Position numbers and translations under genes: made by a program. This document shows, one piece after another, positions 15,401 to 18,004 of a DNA stretch of 22,305 nt (position 1 is the first letter of the stretch; every line of letters starts with the position of its first letter). Where the stretch lies: the IMG/VR virus record IMGVR_UViG_3300027805_000092, positions 1-22,305 of that record, one strand, 5' to 3'. The DNA is from a virus. The notes below the pieces were generated by a model. That model was not told the DNA's origin. It ran no database searches and saw only the letters and a program-made list of their open reading frames with translations.

Positions 15401-16124
15401 CTCCAAGCGGCGCTGGGCGCACGAGACGCTGGGGCAGGGGTTCGGCGACTTCGCCCTGTACGGCGTCTCGTCGCTGCTTCCGCTCGACTGGCACGGCCGC
15501 CTGGGCCTCGGCAACCTCATCCCAGGGACCGGCTTCTTCAAGCTGTCGAACAAGGAGAACCGCGCGCGCGATGTCGCGGAGATCATCGGTCCGACCGCCG
15601 GCGCGGCGCAGCAGATCGCAGACGCGTGGGACGCGGCTGCCGACGGGAAGTACGGCAAGGCTCTCCAGAGCGCCGTCCCCAAGTTCGCCAGGGACATCCT
15701 CCAGGGCATCGAGATGGGGAGAAAGGGCTACGCGACGGACGCTCGAGGTCGCGTCTTGGCTGACACCGACGGGCTCGACGCGGCGGTCAAGATGATCGGC
15801 TTCCAGCCGACCGCCGTCGCGCAGCGCCAGCGCGCCGCCAGTCCGATGTACCAGGACATCGCGCTTCAGAAGAGGACCGAGTCCGCGATCATCGACGAGT
15901 GGGCGACCGCGGTCATGATGGAGGACGACAAGGGGATCAACGCCGCGGTGAAGAGCCTCGACGATTGGAACAACAAGAACCCCGACACGCCGATCTACGT
16001 CGCGCCCGAGCAGGTAATGGACCGCGTGAAGTCGATGCGCGCCGGGCGCGACGCGGCGCTGCTGAAGTCAGCGCCGAGGGAGCTGCGGGATCGGGTCGCT
16101 GACGGGCTCGACGCCGTCAAGTAG
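411..16124 (+). CDS. Giant phage polyvalent protein: ParB-fold, DpdA/TGT-like, C5-MTase, SF2 helicase, N6A-MTase, zincin, PLxRFG
   Basis: One uninterrupted ATG-to-TAG frame of 5237 codons. Domains in order by residue: Pro/Ala-rich disorder 1-150; helical part with hydrophobic stretches about 180-600; DdrB-like ParB fold about 861-1020; helical module about 1300-1369; TGT/DpdA-like domain about 1521-1797; cytosine-C5 methyltransferase about 1910-2110; second helical module about 2387-2461; SF2 helicase about 2594-3193; adenine methyltransferase about 3264-3483; accessory segments; zincin with HEILH at 4121-4125; PLMRFG at 4550-4555; hydrophobic LPD38-like tail about 4735-5150. Polyvalent proteins of this kind (P1 DarB/DdrB and relatives) are thought to be packaged and injected with the DNA to counter host restriction; that role is inferred here. 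The Shine-Dalgarno sequence before the start is weak (AGGCG, 4 bases upstream of the ATG). Three linkers carry overlapping +1-frame ORFs. The next gene converges 6 bases downstream. Confidence 0.93.
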   Translation: MDINEDFSGAFASPAKPKKPAAPPRPKPPKPSYSAPDLNAAPPWASIEAKPEFAALSAADKAAAKEAYFDYWIAPHAGADADALRGEFLAPPAPAAPAAPAAPAAPAAAPAAQVAAPAAQVSPTTRRAAAAPGAPAAPAEAEQPGIMSRVGGVLSREFQTLKDAFTPERKDLASESDGKRIAPDGVQPSMMPVSPALRRVLEAQYNAATPEERLAMAGDVGVDAPFNARALSDIARELNQRYGLVDKKRDQATLGGALPDNSVRNKVDPRAEMRARRLIGQGVDPDAARTLALDAARFGAMPGTETTGTIGPTDFNFERAREWRENPLLNNPVARGAAKGAAEFARASAGLGEAAAGLAGYSDPRGSEISRRLRGFTNEIGESKDFLGRNFEGAVSSIAQQVPILIAAAASGGAATPVALGGMGLQSFGQEYNTGLTSGLSAGDAATRASLYSAFEIIGESFGLGPLIDSIKKAGRGIGSTDELGKFFASQLKQQIPGEALTTTGQFLVDKFPRIGLNQEAGWQEYLNQMADTVTQTVMQGGLMAGGTTGVAAGVRFLNGGESPEVAADRARQDALGNWGQFGDMIRRGQEARPARQRSAKEKAFSDLDAALAEWQKKFPSAAQAPSSPSPAPAQPPQGPQAGPAAPGATQAAPEPQAPPAAPTSAQARPSDELVNYAQRRLETLIDKSEGGYTTVTDANGDLTEEEIPGQELTDSEKREFVALQSALNDNKWDDLQRIYGPLVDGVLSKRDPDQTTPATQETVDGTQAPEAQQAASEGQEPGAREEEVGQEPKSPIDELGALFGGEQQAGEQEQAQTEPPPIRFPTISDDQETETPPADPTPPTEPPRTEREALERRRKTTIIAGSEKLEGEWAVVEADSIKASMKEGVNQPRDRTRAASNVQISEIARNPDFERLSDTSKTMDYGAPTLTSDDVIVGGNGRFEGIGLAYDNNTSAEYRKQLEENAAQFGLDPAAIRGMKKPILVRRITQDADTRALAIQSNQAAGLQLADMEQAALDAERMTGLDMIQVSETGDIPLNANNIQAINNALRGYSTNEQSGFNAADGTIAQSGLRRIRNAIMYKAYGKSETLARLIESPSPDLKNVGTALVRASAELAKTRTVEGYDISQDITEAVETLSQLRAQGRSIEDFLSQIGMFGDSISPEAREILQFMNSNIRSARAITEFLQEYAAAVKSFDDSKGSMSMFGDAETPTKLQTLSRMRGESDAARKQAGSQADIFAPSNQRPAPVGTGETGAPRGSEPQDQGGDAGGGQANEGQGQVAAPSANTVFTEDAAAAARERLRKKLGRLNSGIDPEMMMDGITLAGYHIEKGARSFAAYSKAMLADLGDAVRPYLKSWYMGVKYDPRAAAFDGMDDAATVEAASVDGAQEQDADSASVDRDNAAAEAAGLKLKKGMSNEWGATVKVERDGKTTQFNYTLRRVGGTEALGPRRYMLMMNATFPGSGITGAPTLDLGTFKKIDEALSAFQSDKESRGAEGKKPETSAAKRKQDRLDMGDPIDALRARVRRYASGLSRIGDLGVGARAAGGLDLRGVGVDVGELSKPAIETLANAVVNQGAAVFIDSGAFGAFRRGLKSGNESLKVLDFDAILSKYDAILEAIEEANPAEMQPGSEYPAPMMVMPDVVGDQDASIELAKKYRNWMWPQTYGNLAKIIIPIQTGKLSMADAYREIVKILSPPSGVSKNATNFVVGIPSNEKAVSPEEFTKFLAEIKPKAVHILGAASDAKLNPRLAQIVAAGVQDQIEVTADASPIRSAVLNAVQQGSTRGQAIEDFLYDENDPAVIRANEMSAKAAQAQSSAADDEVVGATDEEVQEIGEQFDAAESSQSSGEFKVHHLFDPPARQEVVRLQDKVRVYQKDSGWMTVEEAAQKVAEWRANAEAQNNLPNRPNSNKVVLSLFDYTGEWSRPWEDAGYNVFRFDIQNDPEMGDVNSFSTEFFSDWFGDFDGMDIYAVLAACPCTDFASSGARHFSAKDKDGRTVASVKLVQQTLATIEHFKPPVWAIENPVGRIERLTGLPPWRLSFDPNHFGDPYTKKTLLWGRFNADLEVAPVDPVEGSKMWSQYGGSSIETKNARSVTPTGFAYSFFTANNAVDHPEMALSNKYDRLPKALFDDAVEAGLDESQIAEVIDDPYYMDLDDKAAERNLRALIAAQSGAPAGSDILDVDGLIDDLIEEESSRPWLTDPVNERQSQDRRSVFPDNDPGLVERMRRAKEDPKTPLVSSPTEASWNELPNGFAWREYILKFGGENNLEYRQDIRAPKNGTSFSPDEPNVISRGLDFDGELYADDQAGESLPQFISSGVSFADFEQYFSTAQGKAEKPKTEREAKERRTAKQEAKDAIGSAVKNATSGATNAIDGLGALFGGKGKLSSGLTFDEETYAKAKPLFAQAVRDFGAAGKDITTAARAVVRMVLDRFGRDAAENMRPYMVKFIEDVRDGKIPLEDDDATPPGDDSQSDRKDGEDQEQVDEDSVPDEPTGGRSSARRPGKGSSGRGARSGGGGRVPGSRAAATGERGDKQVRREDGRFQSEGGAAGDPDEAGAGEDRGPRDDADAGAKERPDGAASLEERLAAQRDAEGTPVEIGSLQNIRETLPLLFDTQHQDVLFAENRLQRPDGYGVLFANGTGTGKTFLGLGIVKRMVKSGKPNGLIVVPNDAVMNEWTRSAEKVNLEINKLESTSDKGRGVAITTYANLANNLTLADREIDFFVADEAHNLMANQDAAVTSALEIARAITLHPEGARKRSKMKERVSVAQFDQIVEDLKKIEKILPKTESDAISLKQRKEKLNAEYLDLAKKLAQAFVREEDYINARQGSARPRAVFLSATPFAYEKNTEWAQGYLFEYPKPISQTKGYNDPSPRDRFMMQHFGYRMRYNKLTEPDFAVNRDVMQRQFNTWLRSEGVLSTRLLEVDRDYDRKFILIDGGIGTRIDQAMTWLRETKNGLYSIFYKTVVDNFDYLARSRLLEAIKSNAAIDYIKKHHALGRKVIVFYDYNQGGGFNPFSFDVKRGQVIEVNVRNPITNEYDNVLLNVSEFLDDLEAEFGDLMATDFGAMKSPLETLTAAFPTASVYNGIVNKNTRQQTIDDFNNDTKPEANLLIVQSSANAGWSGHDTTGEFQRVLINLGLPVAPTKAIQQEGRIYRVGQESDAIFRYFNTGTNWERTAFATKVARRASAAENMAMGEQARALLESFVDAFESSEELEPNAEEGMGGKARDRNAANALTPMERAKSFYFGRGKKTASNKAREGKDYFATPEPIGLMMVEWLHTMPNDLLLEPSAGHGAIARWFPEYASRRVIEPSLELAGQLGLVTDADQVNEDFEQHNIVNKYNGIAMNPPFGVGGKTAIEHLEKAFGHLSDGGRVVAIIPEGPAADKRFEDWLYGQDEKGRSKVPNARLAASISLPTVTFERAATKAKTRIVVIDRVEDKNAPGVESRNIDLSGYDDINELFEAISRIDIRRVRPDPEKAATAAQEAGAPPVSVPEALGDNQQFRVVEAPESLSGYKIVTDLPEIEHTTKKGYKLVGVIIKDGVAAKKVDDRTFLKREEGGYFVRKSYIVRPDRSAKPQVLNNIRRQPGIAAQLKKSGVSVNDYMDAIRRWNAGERLFGFPEMDEAPVEINSVEMLGNYNPEQLMALPGSERAGSGLEEADKFLDANDLKGFEQTYDYMRDDRSHGDEFLVMAAEIMQPPRGVKVDLRKWTADVLRLSQRMNIESDGDPAEVDIDFYRARRGDETVQNINKVPRTPELQEAAKRLQAGEITAAEYGALVDRYRPVRPYDYVPEPASDADMRRALSSDKVDRINAPASLPEGTKVGLRLDIPAYNRHGVWVVSVHEQRKKDFAAGRPIGYQSTAAATNVTFGAVEKAALNIAAGSAKGTIAVMKGDWKPASPEQAKEMAEAALNDPAWRQIGVDPERHSYFYDRATMQPIVAADEVIQIGPLVLGKNVKYADPSEFLFSLSQPSAPAFDKVPDAVRADALPKLKSLEARLEAGKITEAEYRLGVQQVIARLETRNVVREARAAKDRRRGPEWIIAQFERQAADGTIPRDEADFVRWLIEQNPAIADDLAVSFKQGSADSVAGNYHPVLRLITIFKSAMADEANIGTGTHEILHHSERMMPGEVQDGILAEWKKAWIAELKKANKEQRGLLFDMLAAGIAGAESSHRRVVAAFNNGILDYNAHYQLYSPSEFWAVNGTRILNDRRMAQQSWVKRARQWLKEMIERAKSLFGLRSDAAVIRGLDAVLKGEGRTADSVGLLANRAAVGTAFFRGMADEAAVVIDGAEDTGARTFNNIARRTRNNAVQFWGNRNEKVKTFNWYDRKLAQQYHKALKDADFGKVFATTTSILNTVSLTAIRAAELAPGILTRVEDVGQSMRVLFGPGQSRKNLQVAGDALFAGTLAGKGAYDGKIWSKDEFMSNFAGANEASWALYQQGRAAIDASLNELAAAEAYSVVQDMLPASARQEILDDVKRAHPIVFGAIYNEEKRAKSMADSAKARGDGEAEQRHLAELATAQDARKKVEKIFGIAKSLKDGGYAPLMRFGRFGVTVTRIDPVSGRPDPGDDGDSILHFSRYESENDARAALRELRAAYGTGKDVQIVAAPVSEKSNQLYAGISPETMSVFAEAIGADAAMKKYIEQVASERSALKRRLDRSGTPGYSRELPRVLSNFITSNARYASQRYFLKELDRNISRIPKKTKGDVLDEAIMLKNFVLSPDDAGAKISSVMFILFLTGSAAAAFLNTTQTLTATVPYLSQYAGARGAAAQSFKTAMSIALGKMKPDPVLEKALNRANQEGIVDAQEIFHLYSVGAQGVASGLINTLAKIPGAGRAFKDGGAGARARANAALTLLGSMFSLAEKFNRKVAFVSAYEVARKNGSSDDVAYAFAVRTVNVTQGVFNKAGRSNWARPTIGRALLTFKSFSLMYMEMFYRMIKHGGPEGKKAAVMMLAILMLLAGEEGLPFMQDLNDLIDTLGQTLGYDTNTVRSKRRWAHETLGQGFGDFALYGVSSLLPLDWHGRLGLGNLIPGTGFFKLSNKENRARDVAEIIGPTAGAAQQIADAWDAAADGKYGKALQSAVPKFARDILQGIEMGRKGYATDARGRVLADTDGLDAAVKMIGFQPTAVAQRQRAASPMYQDIALQKRTESAIIDEWATAVMMEDDKGINAAVKSLDDWNNKNPDTPIYVAPEQVMDRVKSMRAGRDAALLKSAPRELRDRVADGLDAVK
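558..2255 (+). other. N-terminal virion/injection-like part of giant protein
   Basis: Residues about 50-85 contain a short helical motif (PEF, then KEAYFDYW) that I associate with the N-termini of large phage injected proteins. Residues about 330-560 include Ala/Gly-rich hydrophobic stretches, notably around 390-427 (nt 1578-1690) and 530-555 (nt about 1998-2075), that could be membrane-active or buried helices. A Pro-rich linker follows. No enzyme motif is visible. Inference: this part may serve packaging or injection rather than catalysis. Confidence 0.4.
687..773 (+). repeat. Tandem repeats encoding Ala-Pro linker
   Basis: Five 9-base units (gcccccgcc, the last ending gcg) at 687-731 encode Ala-Pro-Ala repeats. 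They are followed by two 21-base units at 732-752 and 753-773, each encoding AAPAAQV. Both stay in the giant frame and form a flexible linker near the N terminus. Unit counts divisible by three bases preserve the frame if slippage occurs. Confidence 0.85.
2704..2778 (+). CDS. Nested 24-codon basic peptide in +1 frame of the giant gene
   Basis: An ATG-to-TAG ORF lies wholly inside the giant gene in its +1 frame. It would encode 24 residues, almost all Lys, Arg, Glu or Pro after an MALKP start, so a strongly basic peptide. AGGAAA at 2692-2697 sits 6 bases before the ATG. By hand count 22 of 24 nested codons end in G or C, while only about 9 of 25 giant-frame codons over the same bases do; the giant frame is the richer one on both sides. 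The giant frame here is a Glu/Gln/Ala-rich disordered linker just before the first LGALFGG motif and the ParB-fold domain. Function unknown. It could also be a fossil rather than an expressed gene. Confidence 0.45.
   Translation: MALKPLKPSKQRRKDKNRERERKK
2808..2828 (+). repeat. LGALFGG motif, copy 1
   Basis: The seven-residue motif LGALFGG occurs here and again at 7545-7565, in both cases after an I-D-x sequence and near a TEREA-x-ERR motif. It marks the start of a linker-flanked module and suggests internal duplication within the giant gene. Confidence 0.6.
2991..3470 (+). other. DdrB-like ParB-superfamily domain of giant protein
   Basis: Residues about 861-1020 show the pattern I know from ddrB-ParB domains of phage polyvalent proteins: a V-E-A-D start, QPRDRTR near 891, an S-x-x-Q-I-x-x-I-A helix, a D-x-GAP segment, then G-N-G-R at 940-943, an AY helix, an L-V-R strand and an A-x-x-S-N-Q-A segment. 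The family is related to P1 DdrB. ParB folds bind DNA and some bind or hydrolyse nucleotides; what this copy does is not shown by the sequence. The helical extension to about residue 1225 probably belongs with it. Confidence 0.8.
4093..4260 (+). CDS. Nested 55-codon ORF in +1 frame of the giant gene
   Basis: An ATG-to-TAG ORF lies inside the giant gene in its +1 frame. GAGGTGA at 4081-4087 is a good Shine-Dalgarno sequence 5 bases before the ATG. The 55-residue product has a Pro/Ser-rich first half and a basic amphipathic helix in the second half (LERLVRRVEANPKIKAAMLE). From 4200 to 4260, 18 of 19 nested codons end in G or C against 6 of 20 in the giant frame, by hand count. The giant frame here is a Gly/Gln-rich linker without predicted fold. 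The ORF ends just before the first helical module. Family not recognised. The codon signal argues that this frame has been under protein-coding selection. Confidence 0.6.
   Translation: MPQGNKPGLRPTSSPRATSGQPPSGLERLVRRVEANPKIKAAMLEAVKQMKAKGK
4335..4515 (+). repeat. Helical module, copy 1 (giant protein residues about 1309-1369)
   Basis: The segment begins G-R-L-N-S-G-I and continues through an amphipathic helix pair ending LGDAVRPYLKSWY. A second, divergent copy lies at 7569-7793 (G-K-L-S-S-G-L ... AAENMRPYMVKFIED). I remember this type of helical module from large phage and plasmid proteins next to methyltransferases and helicases, but I cannot name the family. Confidence 0.6.
4971..5800 (+). 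other. tRNA-guanine-transglycosylase / DpdA-like domain of giant protein
   Basis: Residues about 1521-1797 follow the TGT barrel motifs in order: IDSGAFGAF at 1584-1592 (TGT has DSGGFQ, with the first catalytic Asp), a MPDVVGD strand with Asp 1645, IIPIQTG with Gln 1680 (TGT VQG), VVGIPSNE at about 1711 (TGT GLSVGE), VHILGAAS at about 1738 (TGT LMGVG), and ADASPIR with Asp 1770 where the nucleophilic Asp belongs. The TGT zinc-binding cysteines are not seen. DpdA proteins of this superfamily exchange guanine in DNA for a 7-deazaguanine, making it resistant to nucleases. Substrate assignment is inference. No preQ0 synthesis gene is visible in the window, so the precursor would come from the host or from genes elsewhere. 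Confidence 0.72.
6138..6740 (+). other. Cytosine-C5 DNA methyltransferase-like domain of giant protein
   Basis: Residues about 1910-2110 contain a motif I-like SLFDYTGEWSRPWEDAG, an acidic strand (FRFDIQND), the catalytic motif IV A-C-P-C-T-D-F-A-S-S-G with the putative nucleophile Cys 1980 after Pro, and motif VI IENPVGR with Glu 2025. A KKTLLWG segment follows where motif VIII is expected. These fit a Dcm-type enzyme that transfers methyl from S-adenosylmethionine to cytosine C5. Motif I is divergent from the usual F-x-G-x-G, and motif VI has ENP rather than ENV. A 40-residue polar segment before it (HHLFDPPARQE...) looks like a linked accessory domain. Inferred role: masking of restriction sites. 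Confidence 0.75.
7545..7565 (+). repeat. LGALFGG motif, copy 2
   Basis: Second occurrence of LGALFGG (copy 1 at 2808-2828). Here it is immediately followed by the second helical module, whereas copy 1 is separated from the first helical module by the ParB-fold domain. Confidence 0.6.
7569..7793 (+). repeat. Helical module, copy 2 (giant protein residues about 2387-2461)
   Basis: Starts G-K-L-S-S-G-L and ends with MRPYMVKFIEDVRDGK, matching the start and end of the module at 4335-4515 with a somewhat longer middle. It closes directly before the nested 119-codon ORF and the helicase. Confidence 0.6.
7807..8166 (+). CDS. Nested 119-codon gene in +1 frame of the giant gene
   Basis: An ATG-to-TAG ORF lies inside the giant gene in its +1 frame. 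A strong GGAGG at 7796-7800 sits 6 bases before the ATG. The product is a plausible soluble, all-helical protein of 119 residues with a basic N-terminal third (QIGRMAKIKNRSMKTLF), a Q-P-E-V-D-R-L-L helix and a leucine-rich C-terminal half ending AQKKGLMALLR. By hand count 99 of 119 nested codons end in G or C, against 42 of 120 in the giant frame, where the same bases encode only a Gly/Arg/Asp-rich disordered linker between the helical module and the helicase. This is the usual mark of the frame under selection. No family recognised and no catalytic motif seen. Internal initiation seems likely. Confidence 0.75.
   Translation: MQLPPVTILNQIGRMAKIKNRSMKTLFQMSQPEVDRLLDGQAKDLQAAGHDPVAVAAYLALEPLRLENEAISKFVEKMGDSSLRAVLPEILTKQELVRIADLEMMLTPAQKKGLMALLR
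8190..9990 (+). other. SF2 helicase/translocase domain of giant protein
   Basis: Residues about 2594-3193 contain a Q-like N-terminal segment, Walker A GTGTGKT at 2643-2649, motif II DEAH at 2729-2732, motif III LSATP near 2841, a second RecA lobe with N-A-G-W-S-G, and motif VI QQEGRIYRVGQ at 3151-3161 with Arg 3155 and Arg 3158. The pairing with an N6A methyltransferase recalls P1 DarB, although the order is reversed here. The likely activity is ATP-driven translocation on duplex DNA. A Lys/Glu-rich insert of different base composition separates motifs II and III. Confidence 0.88.
8685..8900 (+). other. AT-richer coiled-coil insert between helicase motifs II and III
   Basis: Giant protein residues about 2760-2830 are Lys/Glu-rich with heptad-like leucines (IVEDLKKIEKILPK). 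In a 45-codon stretch only about 20 codons end in G or C (hand count), and codons such as TTA appear that are rare elsewhere in the window. This looks like a late insertion or a separately acquired coiled-coil arm. Confidence 0.5.
10200..10860 (+). other. Adenine-N6-type DNA methyltransferase domain of giant protein
   Basis: Residues about 3264-3483: a YFATPEPIG entry segment, motif I LLEPSAGHGAIARWF with Glu 3292, an I-E-P-S strand end, and the catalytic motif IV NPPFG at 3351-3355, followed by GGRVVAIIPEG. NPPF is the signature of gamma-type N6-adenine methyltransferases. The domain follows the helicase directly in the same chain. It could mark incoming DNA or act only on specific sites; no target-recognition domain is evident. 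Confidence 0.85.
11670..12500 (+). other. Accessory segment with repeated G-[EK]-I-T-x-AEY hairpins
   Basis: Two similar helical hairpins, AGEITAAEYGALVDRY starting near residue 3770 and AGKITEAEYRLGVQQV near 4004, flank a compact alpha/beta segment (residues about 3815-3920, including VWVVSVHEQ and IAVMKGDW). This arrangement occurs in many phage polyvalent proteins as accessory (LPD-type) domains, as far as I recall; I cannot assign an LPD number. Confidence 0.4.
12655..13060 (+). other. Zincin metallopeptidase-like domain of giant protein
   Basis: The zinc motif H-E-I-L-H at residues 4121-4125 follows G-T-G-T. Glu 4202 in LYSPSEFWA is a plausible third zinc ligand. Beta strands (YHPVLRLITIF) precede the active-site helix as in minimal gluzincin folds. 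Such peptidases are a regular part of polyvalent proteins, where they may release domains after injection or attack host proteins; neither can be decided from the sequence. Confidence 0.7.
14040..14230 (+). other. PLxRFG-type segment of giant protein
   Basis: GYAPLMRFGRFGVTV at residues about 4547-4561 is an exact match to the PLxRFG consensus that names a domain of phage and plasmid polyvalent proteins. It is followed by a strand-helix region (HFSRYESENDARAALREL) typical of that family. Its function is not known to me. Confidence 0.75.
14600..15420 (+). other. Hydrophobic C-terminal part, LPD38-like
   Basis: A strongly hydrophobic helix (residues about 4735-4760, SSVMFILFLTGSAAAAFL), an FNKAGRSNWARPTIGRALL segment near 4911 followed by FKSFSLMYMEMFYRM, and another hydrophobic helix (KKAAVMMLAILMLLAGEEG, about 4955-4973) resemble the C-terminal LPD38 region of polyvalent proteins. 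Possible membrane insertion or virion association is inference. Confidence 0.5.
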
Positions 16125-16130
16125 AGCGCG

Positions 16131-16376
16131 TCAGAACGGGATCTCGTCGTACGACCACGAGTCGCAGCCGGCGGCCATGACCTCGGCCGGCGGCTCCGCG
16201 CCGGCGGCCAGGCGGCAGCCGCGCCGCGGCATGGTCGTGAAGTGTTCGCAGGTCGCGCACGAGACCTCCAAAGTCTCGAGCGACACGAGCTCGGCCTGGT
16301 AGAGCTCGACGCGGCGCCGGAGCGCGGCGATCCGCGCGGCCAGTTCCTGCTTCGTTTTCAAAGCGCAACCGCCCAT
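16131..16376 (-). CDS. Small four-cysteine phage protein
   Basis: 81 residues from ATG at 16376: an N-terminal coiled-coil-like helix, then S-C-A-T-C-E-H-F, G-C-R-L and a GCDSWSYDEIPF tail. The four cysteines suggest a zinc-binding knuckle. The same spacing and flanking residues recur in the C-terminal part of the PDDEXK nuclease two genes upstream. The start overlaps the helicase stop by 19 bases. No strong Shine-Dalgarno sequence precedes the ATG, and a TTG at 16361 is an alternative start that would remove five residues. It is the last gene of the leftward operon, 6 bases from the convergent end of the giant gene. Function unknown. Confidence 0.8.
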   Translation of the reverse strand: MGGCALKTKQELAARIAALRRRVELYQAELVSLETLEVSCATCEHFTTMPRRGCRLAAGAEPPAEVMAAGCDSWSYDEIPF

Positions 16377-18004
16377 TCAGGCAAAGATCTGTCTGGAATG
16401 ACGCTCGAGACTCCGTGACGGAAAGTCGTGATCTCGGCGTCGATGACCTCCCAATACTTCCCGTTGCGCTTCACCGTGATGAAGTCCGGCGCAGGAATCT
16501 GGTTCTCGCCCAGCAGCGCGAGAGCGTCGGTCACCGTCTTTGGGCACATGGCGCCGCGTTGCCAGAACCACGAGACAGCGTGCTTCCTGACGTTGCTGCG
16601 CTCGTCCTCGATGGGGATCCATTGGTCGAACGACGATGCGCCGCACCAGTAGGTGACCCGCACCGAGTCGGGGCGCCCCTCCTTCTTGTGGCGCCGGTAC
16701 TCGACGCGATCGACCGCGTAGCGTAGTGGCTTGGCGAGAGCGGCGACGATGACGCCGTCGGCGGCTTCCGTGCCGTGCTTTGGCCTGCTCGGCCACTCGT
16801 AGCCGCAGCCTGGGCAGAGCATGATCGAGGCGTGGATCAGCTCGTGGCATTGGGGGCACTCCTTGGCCGGGGCTACACTCACGCCCTCGCCGCCCTCCCG
16901 CGACCCGCGCACGCGGATCTGGTCGATGGGGCCGTGACGCTCGATGTTCCCCGCGAAGTCGAGGACGAGCGTGTTCTCCTTGCTCGGCGCCTTGCGGAGG
17001 CCGCGACCGAGCATCTGGACATAGAGGCCGGTGCTCTTGGTCGGGCGCATGAGCGCGATGCAGTCGATCTCCGGGTAGTCGAAGCCGGTGGTCAGCAGCA
17101 TGGCGTTGAACAGGATGCGGGTGCGGCCAGACTTGAACGCGTTGATGCGCGCGTCCCGGTCGGCAGCGGCCATATCGCCGGTGACGTAGTCGGCGGCCCA
17201 GCCGTTGGCCGCGGCGAACTCCGCGAAGTGCTTGGCGTGCTCGACGCCAGCGCAGAACCCGAGGATGTGCTGCCGGTCGTGGGCGTAGCCCTCGATCTCC
17301 TGCATCGTGCCGCGCAACAGCTCTTCGCGGTCCATCGCCGCCTGAAGGTCGCCGGGCAGGAACTCGCCGCCCTTCGTTCGCACCTGGCTCAGGTCGGCCT
17401 TGGTCACGCCGCCCTTGGCGGTCAGGGGGCAGAGATAGCCGTCCTTGATAAGATCCCCGACATTGGCGTCGTAGGCGATGTCGGTGAACACACGCTCGGA
17501 GCCCTCGGTCAGCAGGCCGGAGTCCATGCGGTACGGAGTGGCCGTCAGGCCGACGACCTTCAGGTAGGGGTTGTACTGGCGCAGACCGGCGAGGAAGCGC
17601 CCGTACATGGTGTCGGACTTCTTCGAGAGCAGATGCGCCTCGTCGATGATGACGATGTCCGTGCCGGCAAAGGTGGCCGGCAGTCGGTGGATGGACTGGA
17701 TGCCGGCGACCGTGATCTGGTGCTTCGTTTTCTGGTTGAGTCCGGCAGACCAGATGCCGATCGGCGCCCCCGGCCAGTAGCGGATGATGGCGCGCGCGTC
17801 CTGCTCGATGAGCTCTTTGACGTGCGTCAGAACGATGACGCGCGTGTCAGAGAACTGCGTCAGCGCGTCACGGATGAACGCGGCCAGGGTCAGGCTCTTG
17901 CCAGCACCGGTCGGCAGCACGATGAGCGGGTTGCCGCGCTCCTTGGCGAAGTAGTCGTAGATCGCCGCGACGGCCTCCTTCTGGTACGGGCGCAGCTCGA
18001 TCAT
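16358..18004 (-). CDS. SF2 DEAH-box DNA helicase with C-terminal zinc ribbon
   Basis: 548 residues. I chose ATG at 18004 because it overlaps the upstream stop as ATGA and the protein then begins MIELRPYQ, the Q-motif start normal for this family; the longer open frame upstream is a shadow of the nuclease gene. Motifs: Gln 8, Walker A GAGKS 33-37, DEAH 121-124, TAT 154-156, TTGFD near 305, QMLGRGLR 330-337. A zinc ribbon (Cys 383, 386, 397, 400) and a C-terminal domain of about 130 residues follow. Phage helicases of this type (relatives of UvsW and RecG-like enzymes) remodel forks or recombination intermediates. The neighbouring nuclease and Sak4-like gene support a replication-recombination role. 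Confidence 0.9.
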   Translation of the reverse strand: MIELRPYQKEAVAAIYDYFAKERGNPLIVLPTGAGKSLTLAAFIRDALTQFSDTRVIVLTHVKELIEQDARAIIRYWPGAPIGIWSAGLNQKTKHQITVAGIQSIHRLPATFAGTDIVIIDEAHLLSKKSDTMYGRFLAGLRQYNPYLKVVGLTATPYRMDSGLLTEGSERVFTDIAYDANVGDLIKDGYLCPLTAKGGVTKADLSQVRTKGGEFLPGDLQAAMDREELLRGTMQEIEGYAHDRQHILGFCAGVEHAKHFAEFAAANGWAADYVTGDMAAADRDARINAFKSGRTRILFNAMLLTTGFDYPEIDCIALMRPTKSTGLYVQMLGRGLRKAPSKENTLVLDFAGNIERHGPIDQIRVRGSREGGEGVSVAPAKECPQCHELIHASIMLCPGCGYEWPSRPKHGTEAADGVIVAALAKPLRYAVDRVEYRRHKKEGRPDSVRVTYWCGASSFDQWIPIEDERSNVRKHAVSWFWQRGAMCPKTVTDALALLGENQIPAPDFITVKRNGKYWEVIDAEITTFRHGVSSVIPDRSLPEWAVAL

